Source of the DNA: Clostridia bacterium
GTDB taxonomy: Bacteria > Bacillota > Clostridia > Oscillospirales > CAG-272
DNA: 50,913 bases
Direction: 5' to 3'
NCBI GenBank assembly: GCA_017462605.1
Contig: JAFTQV010000075.1
Location: 1 to 50,913 of the forward strand
Below, in pieces: positions 1 to 9,540 of the stretch (the first letter of the stretch is position 1; each line of letters starts with the position of its first letter). Below the pieces are notes generated by a model, which made no database searches, had not been told where the DNA came from, and saw only the letters and a list, made by a program, of their open reading frames with translations. The position numbers and the translations under genes are program-made.

Positions 1-592
1 GAGCGGAGGTGACAATATTGACCAAGGGATTGGTTGCGTAATTGCAAAGGCTGTTTTCCGCGATAATGTCAATGCCGGCATTACAGAAAGCGGAAACCGA
101 ATTGAACACCGATATCCAAATGCCTTTCGCACCAAACTCGGGAACGAAGACAAGCATATACAGGATAGCTCCTATTCCTTCAATGATCAGCGTGCCGAAC
201 AGTACGTTCTTAACGAACTTGGCAAGCCCCGACATCGTATTGAGATTGAAGGCATCCTGAATCAGCAAACGGTCGCCGATGCCCATTTTTCTGTTGAGAA
301 GAAGCATCAGCCCCGACATAATGGTGATGATACCGAGACCGCCGATCTGTATGAGAAGCAGAATGACGATCTGCCCGAATATGCTCCACGTTGATACCGT
401 GGGGAGAGTAACGAGCCCTGTCACGCAGGTTGAAGTGGTTGCCGTGAAAAGTGCATCGAGATACGGCACGGCTTCTGTGCTTGCAGAGCTGATTGGCAAT
501 GCCAAAAGTCCGCTTCCTATGAGAATGGTCACAAGGAAGCTGAGCAATATGATCTGCGTGGTTGAAAGCGTGAATTTCTTTTTCCTAACCAT
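1..592 (-). CDS. TrkH/KtrB-type potassium uptake protein, N-terminal part
   Basis: This is the N-terminal 197 codons of a membrane potassium channel subunit; the rest lies beyond the left edge. The translation begins MVRKKKFTLSTTQ, followed by a hydrophobic helix. It then has the segment TTSTCVTGL, which matches the first selectivity-filter pore loop (core TGL) of the TrkH/KtrB/HKT superfamily, and later SVSAFCNAGID, the second pore-loop region. The family works in the membrane with a cytosolic TrkA/KtrA nucleotide-binding ring subunit, which is not in this window. The ATG at 590-592 is chosen because AGAGGA lies just upstream. A strong promoter at 673-701 and a leader hairpin precede it. TrkH and KtrB cannot be told apart from this fragment. 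Confidence 0.93.
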   Translation of the reverse strand, partial: MVRKKKFTLSTTQIILLSFLVTILIGSGLLALPISSASTEAVPYLDALFTATTSTCVTGLVTLPTVSTWSIFGQIVILLLIQIGGLGIITIMSGLMLLLNRKMGIGDRLLIQDAFNLNTMSGLAKFVKNVLFGTLIIEGIGAILYMLVFVPEFGAKGIWISVFNSVSAFCNAGIDIIAENSLCNYATNPLVNIVTSA

Positions 593-614
593 AAGATTTT
601 CCTCTAAAAAGCAT

Positions 615-652
615 AAAGGAACCAACGTCCTCTGCAGTCAGCTGGTTCCTTT
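615..652. terminator. Leader hairpin or terminator upstream of the trkH-like gene
   Basis: A perfect 10-bp inverted repeat (615-624 with 643-652, arm AAAGGAACCA) encloses an 18-nt loop. Read on plus it is followed by a T-rich run. Read on minus it is followed by TTTATGCTTTTT and then the trkH ribosome binding site. On minus it would begin about 14 nt after the predicted transcription start, so it could be a leader hairpin or attenuator. The function is not known. Confidence 0.5.
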
Positions 653-672
653 TATCATTTTTATTTTTTACA

Positions 673-701
673 ATTATATCATATTTTACCGTTTATGTCA
701 A
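673..701 (-). promoter_or_regulatory. Sigma-A-type promoter of the trkH-like gene
   Basis: On the minus strand there is a perfect TTGACA (696-701), a 17-nt spacer and a perfect TATAAT (673-678), preceded by TG one base upstream of the -10 (extended -10). It lies about 80 nt before the trkH start codon. Confidence 0.85.
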
Positions 702-766
702 TATTTTTATCCACATTAACATGGTTACTTACAAGCGAGCTTACTATACCGCTTGCGGCTGCCGTC

Positions 767-1543
767 TCAAAGATAGTTCACCGCAAGGATAACTATACTC
801 GTGACGATCATAACGATGCCTACAACGCGATTTAAGGTTTTGGCATTAGCCTTGTTGGCGATTTTGGCGGCAATTCTCGCCCAAATAAGCGTAAACACAA
901 CGCACAACACGAGGCAAAGGATATCGGGCATTCCCCCGATTACAAAATGGCTGACACCTCCGGTCAAAGCAGTAAACGCCATAATAAACACACTCGTGCC
1001 AACCGCCAAGTGCATAGGATATCCAAGGAAAGAGGTCAGAACGAGAAGCAGCATCATTCCGCCACCCGCGCCTGCAAAGCCGCATATGAATCCGACTATT
1101 ATACCGCCGACGATTGCCTTGATCCGCCTGCTTTTCGGGGAGCCCGCCTCCAATTGCTCTCTCGTTTTGCTGACGGGCTTCAGAAGGAAGCGCAAGCCAA
1201 TAATAATCAGCGCGATCTGCATCGTGCCGCTCATAGCCTGTTCGGGTAAAAAGCTTGCTACGAAGCTACCGATCATCGTTACGACCAGCACGCTCACAAG
1301 CAACGGCAGGCTGTTTTTCACGTCCAAATTTCCGCTTTTCTTATAGGTATACGCACTGACAAGGCTTGCCAGAACGTCGCTGATCAGTCCTATGCCAACC
1401 GCATCGTAGGCAGGTACCCCTAAAAAGGTTATGAGCATTGGGCCTATCACCGCAGCGGCACTCATACCGGCAAAGCCGGTTCCAATACCCGCTCCCGCGC
1501 CTGCAATAAAGCACACAAGTATTTTAATTAGAATATCTCCCAT
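767..1543 (-). CDS. TauE/SafE (DUF81) family membrane permease
   Basis: This 258-residue integral membrane protein belongs to the TauE/SafE family, whose members export or import sulfur-containing organic anions such as sulfite or sulfoacetate; the substrate here cannot be read from sequence. About eight hydrophobic segments are visible. The two half-repeats carry the typical glycine-rich motifs GAGIGTGFAGMSAAA near the N-terminus and GFAGAGGGMMLLLVLT near residue 155. The length is normal for the family. The ATG follows GGAG with a good spacing and the gene has its own consensus promoter at 1581-1609, so it appears monocistronic. No sulfur-metabolism gene is next to it; metY and metA are 46 kb away. 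Confidence 0.88.
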   Translation of the reverse strand: MGDILIKILVCFIAGAGAGIGTGFAGMSAAAVIGPMLITFLGVPAYDAVGIGLISDVLASLVSAYTYKKSGNLDVKNSLPLLVSVLVVTMIGSFVASFLPEQAMSGTMQIALIIIGLRFLLKPVSKTREQLEAGSPKSRRIKAIVGGIIVGFICGFAGAGGGMMLLLVLTSFLGYPMHLAVGTSVFIMAFTALTGGVSHFVIGGMPDILCLVLCVVFTLIWARIAAKIANKANAKTLNRVVGIVMIVTSIVILAVNYL

Positions 1544-1580
1544 TATTATCTCCGTTAAACTTACTGTTTGTTTATGAGAT

Positions 1581-1609
1581 ATTATACAATATTTTTATGA
1601 ACTTTTCAA
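1581..1609 (-). promoter_or_regulatory. Sigma-A-type promoter of the TauE/SafE gene
   Basis: TTGAAA (1604-1609), 17-nt spacer, perfect TATAAT (1581-1586), about 38 nt upstream of the ATG. Confidence 0.85.
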
Positions 1610-1643
1610 CCGATTCGGCTTTTCTTCCTTCAACTCTTTTTTG

Positions 1644-1671
1644 AGGGCTGACGATTGTTTTCGCCAGCCCT
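1644..1671 (+). terminator. Hairpin with T-tract on the plus strand between minus-strand genes
   Basis: Arms 1644-1654 and 1661-1671 form an 11-bp stem with a 6-nt loop. The T-tract follows on the plus strand, although both flanking genes are on minus. The one imperfect pair is A-C on plus but a G-U wobble on minus, so the stem is more stable in minus-strand RNA, where the tail is A-rich. It may end the GDPD-fusion transcript by a non-canonical mechanism or block antisense reading. Confidence 0.45.
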
Positions 1672-1738
1672 TTTTACTATTTTCACGGCAAATCGGTTTT
1701 TCCTCGAAAATTACGAACGATAAATCTCACCTGCGAAT

Positions 1739-3349
1739 TTACTTTATCGACGGATGGAAATATTTCTCTCTTTTGCCAACAATTGTTGATATTCTATGAT
1801 AATCGTTGGTAAGGATCACATCTATTCCCATATCTAAGAACTTTTCCGTTTCTTCCTTATCGTCCGACCAGAAAACGTTGCAAATTATGCCGTTTGCGTG
1901 CGCCTTATCTATCATTTCCTGATTGAAATAGGGCTTAAAAAGCTGAACCTTCTTGCATCCGTATTTTATAGCTCTCTCAACGATCTCCCATTTGTCCTTA
2001 CCCGCGCCGCAGCATCGAGTTATCTCGGGATATTCACGCTGAAGGCGTTCGAGAAGGCAATCGTCGCCGCTCATAAAGTATACGTACTTTTCGCAGTCAT
2101 ACTTTTTAATAAGCTTCACAACCTTATCAAGATACTCGGGCTTTTCACCGATCGTTTTAAGATGAATATTCATCACGCAATGGCAAGCGAATTTTTTGAG
2201 TATATCCTCAAAGGTGGGTATCTTCATTCCCTCAAAATGCTCGCCCCGCTTAATACCGAAGTCAAGCTCACGAAGCTCGGCAAGCGTATATTCCCAGATC
2301 TTGCCCATTCCGTTTGAAACCCTCTCAAGAGTTGAGTCATGCATAGAAACGACCTCGCCGTCTTTGGTGAACCAGAGGTCAAACTCTATCTCCTCCGCGC
2401 CCATTGCCACGGCTGCGCCAAATGCGGGTAAGCTATTTTCGGGAAGCACCGTTTTAAATCCTCGGTGAGCGCAAACTCTCGGGTAAGGCATCACCGTATC
2501 GTAGCGCGCTATTGCGCTTCCGCCCGGGCGGTATTTCCAAGGGCGCCTTCCCTTTTCTATGTACTCGTAATGCGCCGAAGGCGGATTTCCGAATCCCGCG
2601 GGCTTATAATACTTTTTCTTCGGATCGATATCAACCGTTGCAAGCCCAACGCGGCTCTTCATGTTGATAAGCACCTCTCCCGTCGGAGCAACTACCATAG
2701 ACGCGCCGCCCAATTCGGAATTCTCGCCCATTGAAACTGACGAACGAAGAACGTAAGCATTTGTATTATAGGCGAGATTTTGCGAAAAGATCTCAAGCGC
2801 AAGATGCGTATCGGTCCTCTGATGCGAGCATCCGATTATAATATCAAGATTCTGACGTGCCATATTCGCGAATGCTTCATAGAAATAGAAATCGTAGCAG
2901 GTGAGAAATCCAAATCTCAAGCCCTCAATTTCAATTACGTCAGGCTCGGAAAAATCAAAAGTATAATCATTGTCCAAATAATTAACCTCGCCGCAAGTCA
3001 AATGCTGCTTAAAGTATTTACCCACCATATTACCGCCGCGATCAAAGGCATACGTAGTATTTCTTCCCTTTTTGCTTTCTTCATACGATCGCGCGTTAAC
3101 AAAAAACATAGCGTTGCACCGTTTGGCAGTATCGGAAACCTTTTTAAGAAGTCTCTCATTGAATTTTTGAGGCGCAAGGTTGGAATCCTCTATCGACTTT
3201 GCGAGGCATGGTATATCCGAGTTTTCGGGCAAAACGATAACGTCCATACTCTCGTCGCACATATCAATGAGCTTCAGCTCTTCCTCAAAATAATCGTCTG
3301 ACTTAGAAAAATCAAGAGAATAAGCCGGTTGAATAATACATACTTTCAT
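1739..3349 (-). CDS. Fusion protein: nitrilase-family amidohydrolase plus glycerophosphodiester phosphodiesterase
   Basis: The 536-residue protein joins two enzymes. Residues 1-285 are a carbon-nitrogen hydrolase with the Glu-Lys-Cys triad at E42 (VLPEN), K114 (KYFKQHL) and C151 (FLTCYDF). Residues 290-525 are a GDPD barrel with HRG at 295-297, PEN at 303-305, the metal ligands E322 and D324 (EIEFD), and H337 (SMHDST). Both active sites look intact, so both activities are expected: hydrolysis of an amide or nitrile bond and cleavage of glycerophosphodiesters to glycerol-3-phosphate and an alcohol. No signal peptide is seen, so it should be cytosolic. The domains are each of normal length and in one frame. 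The combination is uncommon as far as I know. It has its own promoter and is probably monocistronic. Confidence 0.9.
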   Translation of the reverse strand: MKVCIIQPAYSLDFSKSDDYFEEELKLIDMCDESMDVIVLPENSDIPCLAKSIEDSNLAPQKFNERLLKKVSDTAKRCNAMFFVNARSYEESKKGRNTTYAFDRGGNMVGKYFKQHLTCGEVNYLDNDYTFDFSEPDVIEIEGLRFGFLTCYDFYFYEAFANMARQNLDIIIGCSHQRTDTHLALEIFSQNLAYNTNAYVLRSSVSMGENSELGGASMVVAPTGEVLINMKSRVGLATVDIDPKKKYYKPAGFGNPPSAHYEYIEKGRRPWKYRPGGSAIARYDTVMPYPRVCAHRGFKTVLPENSLPAFGAAVAMGAEEIEFDLWFTKDGEVVSMHDSTLERVSNGMGKIWEYTLAELRELDFGIKRGEHFEGMKIPTFEDILKKFACHCVMNIHLKTIGEKPEYLDKVVKLIKKYDCEKYVYFMSGDDCLLERLQREYPEITRCCGAGKDKWEIVERAIKYGCKKVQLFKPYFNQEMIDKAHANGIICNVFWSDDKEETEKFLDMGIDVILTNDYHRISTIVGKREKYFHPSIK

Positions 3350-3376
3350 TATTTTAACCCCCCTTTTATATTTTAT

Positions 3377-3405
3377 ATCATATCATAAAATATTGTAAAA
3401 TTCAA
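3377..3405 (-). promoter_or_regulatory. Sigma-A-type promoter of the nitrilase-GDPD gene
   Basis: TTGAAT (3400-3405), 17-nt spacer and TATGAT (3377-3382) with a TG extension, 27 nt upstream of the ATG. A G-rich ribosome binding site (AAGGGGGG) follows. Confidence 0.65.
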
Positions 3406-3424
3406 CAATAATAACCTTCATAAT

Positions 3425-3461
3425 AAAAAACGGCTGCTCTTCGCCAAGGCTCGAGCAACCG
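3425..3461 (-). terminator. Intrinsic terminator of the giant surface protein/peptide operon
   Basis: Arms 3431-3439 and 3453-3461 pair over 9 bp and are followed on minus by six T (3425-3430). One pair is G-U on minus and C-A on plus, which supports the minus strand as the working one. It lies 36 nt after the stop of the 44-residue gene. Confidence 0.8.
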
Positions 3462-3496
3462 CTTTTTATTTTTGTTTTTGCAAAAGCTTTTAGCTT

Positions 3497-3631
3497 TTAA
3501 AGAACTTCCCAGATACCGGTCTCATTTGATACGGGAGTCGTTTCAACTCCTACCTCAGAGGTGGTTATAATGTCATTCGCTTCGGTATCTATAAGCGATA
3601 TTTCGGGAGAAATGTACTCTTTTGTTTTCAT
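3497..3631 (-). CDS. Small 44-residue peptide, function unknown
   Basis: A short gene follows 20 nt after the stop of the giant surface protein and ends just before the terminator at 3425-3461. An AGGAG at 3645-3649 lies 13 nt before the ATG, close to the upstream stop codon, as in translational coupling. The product starts MKTKEYISPEISLIDTEAN and continues DIITTSEVGVETTP. It has no signal peptide or membrane segment, is acidic, and is rich in Thr, Glu and Ile. From memory, short proteins with the pattern Y-x-P-x-I then D-I-I-x-T-S are frequent in gut Clostridia and Bacteroidota without a known role; this was not searched. The conserved N-terminal half and position in the operon argue that it is a real gene. 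A secreted or modified peptide role would be speculation. Confidence 0.68.
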   Translation of the reverse strand: MKTKEYISPEISLIDTEANDIITTSEVGVETTPVSNETGIWEVL

Positions 3632-4579
3632 AATCGTCTGTTTTCTCCTTTTTACTCTGATTTAAATGTGTCTCTGTAAGCCGCTGCCGACTTGCAATAA
3701 TTATAGAGCTTTTCTACAAGAGATATAAGATTTGTATCAGTCTTATAATTTTCGTCGGTAGTTACAAAGTCATAATAGCTGTTGATGTGATAGCTTCCCG
3801 TATACTCGCCGTCGGTATAGGTGATCTCATCGATCAGCTGGTATGCGTAAAGCTCTAACTCAGCATATTCGTATGAAATTTCGCCCTCGGTATAAGTACC
3901 CGGCGTATAAGCGAGAGTGCTGTTACCCGATTTGAAGGTGTACGACTCGGTAGTCTTACCTTCGGGAAGGACGAAGCGAACGATAGGCTTCGTATCAAGT
4001 ATTATAATGACCGATTTAAGTCCGCTTTCGGTATTGGTCTCGCCGCTGACCTTCTCAAACGCATTGTTATACGCGCCGAGGATCTCATCGATCTCGGTTA
4101 CAGCTTCATCCTTGCCTTCGGAGTCAAAGTAAACGTATGCCGCTCTGATATATGCAAGAACGTCCTTGACGAGGGTCACCTCTTTTTCGATAGCGCTCGA
4201 CTCAATGACCGCCTTTGCGTATTTTGGTATGCTTATATTCCAAGTGCCCGCATAATTCTTATCGTCTATCGTTAACGTTACCTTCAAAACGATATTCTTT
4301 GCCGCCGCATAGGAAGGAAGAGCTACCGCTACGTGGTAATACGTTACGCCGTCATCAAGGGTTACAAGCTCTGCGTTTTCATAGGTCGCGCCGTCAACGG
4401 TATAAGACGTGAGGTAATCTGCCTTGGGAATATATACGTTGTATACAAGCTCCGAGCCGAGAGTGATGCTGGTCTTGGGTGCGAAATCTATGCTTTCAAT
4501 TTTAGCAAGCTTCATCGTATACGTCACGTTGATCTCGTCTCTTGATGACTCAACGAATACGTACGTATTGTCAGATGGA

Positions 4580-7500
4580 GCTTCAACTCCGATGGGAAGC
4601 GAGAGCGTTACACCGCTTCCTGTGCACTTCAGAATACCTGTTGAGGCTTCGTTGGTTTTGCCCGAGAGCGTGAACGCGCCGTTATCGGATATTATCTTGA
4701 CTCCGTCAAGCGTTACGTTGGTGCTTGTGTACTCATCGCCGAGATCGAAGAGAAGAATATTTGCACAAGTTGCATTCGTGAGATCTATCACGCAGTTCTT
4801 GAAGTATACCTCAGAGCTCATCTTGATTTGTTCGGTAACTTTAGCATCATTTACGCCGTTGTATAATGCCAAGAAGTTAGCCACAGAGCCCTCAACCTTG
4901 AAGTTAATATCTTCATATCTGAAAATAAACTTCTTACCGTCGGCAGTGTTAAATTCGCCTCTGTACGCTAACATCGGACGTCCTACCGTTACAATATCTC
5001 CATTCTTGAAGACGATCTCGGTTGTAGTAATGATACCCCACGCCTTAGCATAGGCACGCACCATAACCTTGTCATCACGCGCGTTAAGAGTAAATCCGTT
5101 AAGGTCTATTGTAACCGTACCTCTTATCTGCGAGAAATTGTCATACTTATTCTCGCTCTGTAAATCATAATCGCAACGCATCAATACGAACGCCTGAATT
5201 GCACCGTCGCCAAAGGTTTCATCCTCCGCATTATAGAGAGAACCGTTTCCTTTAATATGATCCTTTGCGATGTTAATAATGTTGGTTGCTGTGTTATCGT
5301 CATACAGTAAATTAGACGCGTTTATGCAATTACCGTACTGGTCGAATAAAACGAAGGGATAGCTTGTAACAGATTCAAACTTCGGAGGTATGGGACCGTA
5401 TTTGGTCATCTCGCCGAGCGCATAAGTAATATACGTAATCTCCTCTACGGTCGCTTCGCTTTCCTTTGCATATCCAAAGGACTTGCCGCCGATAACAATT
5501 TCTTCCTTGGGATCAGGAGCCGCAGCGCCATCGGGAAGCGTTATGGTAGTATAAAGACCCGTCGTGGAACTTACTCGGTATTCATAAGAAGAGTTCGCGT
5601 TAAAATCTCCCCACGTAGTGAATTTATCCATTGAGCTTGCTTTAATTTCGCAGCCCTCTAACACGTAGTTGATTTCCGAGGGCTTTGAGTCATTGGTTGG
5701 ATAATCCGCCTTGAAAATCGTGATCTTGCTTGCCGCATTGGTAACGTCGAATACGCAATCCGTAAACGTTATATTCCAGGTTACTTTATACGTTTCATCC
5801 CTTTCTGTTGATTTAGATAAATTCTTCGCGATCATGCTTGTTAAGGCGCTTTCTTCTGCAAGCGAGAAATTCACGCCCACAAAATTCATATTGATTACTT
5901 TTCCGTCTATGGTATACTTCTGAAATTCTAAAAGCGCGGCACTTTTCAATACTACGTTACCGTTAATAACGTCAATCGTTGTTTTCCAATCTTTTTTGGA
6001 GTGAAGTTGGAACATAGCCTTGCTGGAATTTGCATAAAAAGTATATCCGTTAAGATCTATGGTAACCTTAGCATTACACTGCGCAGGATCGGAATAATAC
6101 TCATTAGGGTTAGCCTCATAGTTCTTAAGCATAAGAATCTGCGCTTCTATTCCGCCTGCAGATTTGCTTTTCGCTGTTTTCATAGCACAATCAGCGCTAC
6201 TTCTGTTAAATTCATTATACCCGGCTATAGACACGCCTTCCGCAAATACAGCAAAGACGTAGTCCGCGTGCTCATTAAGCAGTACGCCATACTTAGTCTG
6301 AATTCCTATCTGCTCAAGCGTATAGGTTACCGAGCTTTCGGTCTCCGACGCCTTAACGAATGAGGAAGCGCCTCTGTTTACCTTAGAGGTCGGAGCCTCG
6401 GTGCTTCCGTTAACCGTCATATAAAGGTAGTTACCCTCGCTTGATGCTTCCCAATGAACGCTCGAGCCGTTTGTGGAATGAACGTCCTCAAGGACGAGCG
6501 CGCTGTTCGAGGTTATTATCTCACTGCCGTATACGTTTACCTTAATTATATCGTTGGAATCAGACGTATTCTTATCGTTTGCGTTCATAACTGTCGCCAT
6601 TGATGCCGCATTCGTAAAATCAAAGGTACAGTCGGTAAAGTCAACGTTATACAAGGTCTTTTTAGAAGCAATCAGATCCGAGTTCTTATAATATCCGAGG
6701 AAGGCGGTTGCCGCCGAGTCCGAAGCGTAGGAGAAATTAACGTTTTCAAACTTACCCGTAAATTCCTTATACTCCTCCTCCGCGTTTACATATCCGTCAC
6801 CGTACGCATCGAAGGTCAATATACCTTTGTTAGTTAAAGCTATATTACCGTTAATAACAGTCAATGAGTAAGGATACAAGCCCGTGCCCAACTTAGCCTG
6901 AGTTGTAAAGAGAGATTCTCCCGTGTATTTCTGAGTAAGAGTGTGTCCGTCAAGGTCAATAACAATATTTCCGCAGGACTGACCTAAATTGACGTAGACC
7001 GAGGAAGCGGGCGCGTCACCTACGAAATAAATATAAACCGTGCTGCCGCGCTCTCCGTCGGCGTTGCCGTCGGTCAAGATCTTAGCAGCAGCTATCGCGC
7101 CGCTCGTGCCGCCGAACTCGTTAAAGCCTCCCGCAAAGCTTCCGTTATGGAATACCCATATAGCGTATCCGTCATTTCCGTCGGGGACGTTTCCGTACCT
7201 GCTTTCGGTATATCCGCCAAGCTTGTATATTTTATAACCGTCAACAGTTCCGCTTTCTCCGGGTACATACGGCGTACCGTCGTCACCGTACCAGAGCTCT
7301 ATAGCGCCGGGAGCTATCGCGCCCGAGGTAAGTCTCTGAATAAAGAATTCACCGTCGCCGTTCTTTGCGAAAACAACGCTGTCCGCTCTTCCGTTGGCAT
7401 CTCCGTCTACGACAGCAAAATCGCTGAAGGACAAGCCGACCGTTGACACAATTTCACTTCCGACAATCTTAACGTTGTAAACTATTCTGTCACCGTTTGT

Positions 7501-8125
7501 ATTCGAAAGCTGAAGAGCCTCGCACGGAACGTTTGCCAAGCGGAAATCAAAGGTACAGTTAGTAAAGGTTGAATTTACTATAGCGCAAGCGTCACCCGTT
7601 GTGTTGCTGTATCCCGTCTCCTTGGTGTCAAAGACGAGGTTCGTTCCTTTATCTCTTGAATATTTCGCAATCTTTACGTTTTCAAAATCAATAGTGGTAG
7701 TGAACGTCTCGGAAAGTCCCGTATCGGCAGTACCGTAATCCACGCATACGAGAGCTTCGCCCGCGCACTTATTGATAGTACCGTTCATTATCTTGAAGAC
7801 CGCGCGAACGTCATCGCCTTCTACTACCGAATTATCCGATACGGATATATTGATAAGATAACCCGAATTGCATTTTACTAAAATAAATCCGCCAAGGTCA
7901 ATATTGATATTACCGCGAAGCTCGCTTACGTCCGAGGAGTAATACTGCTCGGCATTACGTCTCATAAGCACGTTATAATTTGCCGACGCGTCAATTTCAA
8001 CCATAGCCTTCATTACGTCGCCGAAATCTAAATATCCGCCGACGAAGGTCTTATCGGCCTTGAAAACAACGAAGGGATACGTCTCGGCGTTGCTGTATGC
8101 TGCGGGAATCGTTCCGTATTCGCAT
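4580..8125 (-). repeat. Four tandem ~900-bp coding repeats (beta-helix-like modules)
   Basis: The units begin near 8122, 7201, 6297 and 5408, so the period is about 890-920 bp. The protein copies share the opening YG-P-...-YPFV-F, a middle I-IDL-G-F-L strand and a late NVNF/NCTFD strand. They are clearly diverged at the amino-acid level, so the duplication is old. Confidence 0.75.
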
Positions 8126-9537
8126 TCAACGGGCGAAAGCGCAACCTTCTTGCCGATATCAAGCGTATGGTTGCTCATATAGGGATTGGATATTATATCG
8201 GGAACGGAAGTTGCGCCGGTATCCTCGGTCGTGTCGCTCTCCTCGGTTTCCTGGGTAGCCGAAGGATCTATGCCCAGAGCCGCAAGCGACTTATAGGTCG
8301 AAACGTACTCGGTTTTTACCGTCTTTCCGTCAGCCGAGAAGTAGAACATTGCTACCATTCCCGTTTCATAATTCTGCTCTTTGTCAAACGTCTGAGGATC
8401 TATAAGGAATTCGTAAACCGTGTTACCGTTAACACCTACCGATGGATTCTTCATAGAGATAGTAGGAATTGACAGGTGTCCCGATAATACCATTATAACG
8501 TTCTCATGCTGAGAAGCGAGCTTACTCCATATCTGATAGGGGTCGTTGGCTACACCCTCTTCAACCGTCGGATATCTGTGCATGAAGTAAGAATCCGGAA
8601 ACTGAACGTACTCGTGAGTATTTATAATAACCTGGTGGTCCCAATGCTCCTCTATAACCTGATTTGCCCAAGGAATTACTTTATCGGGAACCTTACATTC
8701 AAGGTTTAAGACAAGGTATTTATTATCGGTCGCTTTTCCCGTTTTGTCCGTAGCCGTAAACGTCATATAGTAGTTGGCAAGGCTGTCAGCTTCGAAATAA
8801 CCTATAGTACCGTTTTTAGCGGCTTCTGTAAAGTTAGCCTTGTCCTTGAAGTTTTTATCAAGCCGCTCAACAGAATCGTGATTACCCTGAATGAGAGAAT
8901 AAGGAAGGTTGATTGCCTCAAGCTTGTTATGAAGATCTGCAACAAGCAGCCACTCCTCGGCCGCGTTCTCGTCTGTAACGTCACCGAGACCCATAACGAA
9001 CTGAATGTTCTTTGCTTTCTTGTTTCTTGCTATCCATTCGTATATGTACGAGGTATAATTCGTCCCGTCGGTAACGTCCTTGATAGTAAGAGACTGAGTA
9101 TCTCCGATAACAGCTATAGAATACGCATAATCATCTGCGGAATATTTGCTTTCCCCGAATAAATCGGAAGCATAGTGACCGTTTCCCGTCTGATCCTTGA
9201 TATAGCGGTCGGTATTTTCTTCCGAGGTCAAATCGTAGTACGCCATCATAGCATCATGACTTACGATTTTTTCACTCTCATTATCATTACTCGCAAAAAC
9301 AGACGCAACCTCATCAGCCGTTAAGGCTTCGGAATATACTGCTACGTTCTTGATCACGCCGCTGAAATAGCTTTTAGCATCGCAGCCTATCGAGTAGCAT
9401 CTTGTCCTTTGAAGAACGTATACATCATTATTATAAACGTGCGGATGGTCAGTTACGGTATCGACAAGCTCGCCGTTAGCATAAAGCTTATATACGCTCT
9501 TACCGTCAACGATCTCATCCACAGCAACAAGATGAAC

Positions 9538-9540
9538 CTA
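9538..9540 (-). other. In-frame amber codon inside the LamG domain
   Basis: The minus-strand triplet TAG lies in the same frame as the 138 codons upstream and the 1955 sense codons downstream. The next in-frame start-like codon is GTG at 9520-9522, with no ribosome binding site in front of it. It is the only TAG met at the end of any reading frame that I consider real in this window. Confidence 0.9.

Noticed and set aside
3652..9522. Separate gene starting at GTG 9520-9522
   Set aside because: The GTG has no ribosome binding site, starts in the middle of a LamG domain and would lack a signal peptide. It is better read as the continuation of the upstream frame past one TAG.
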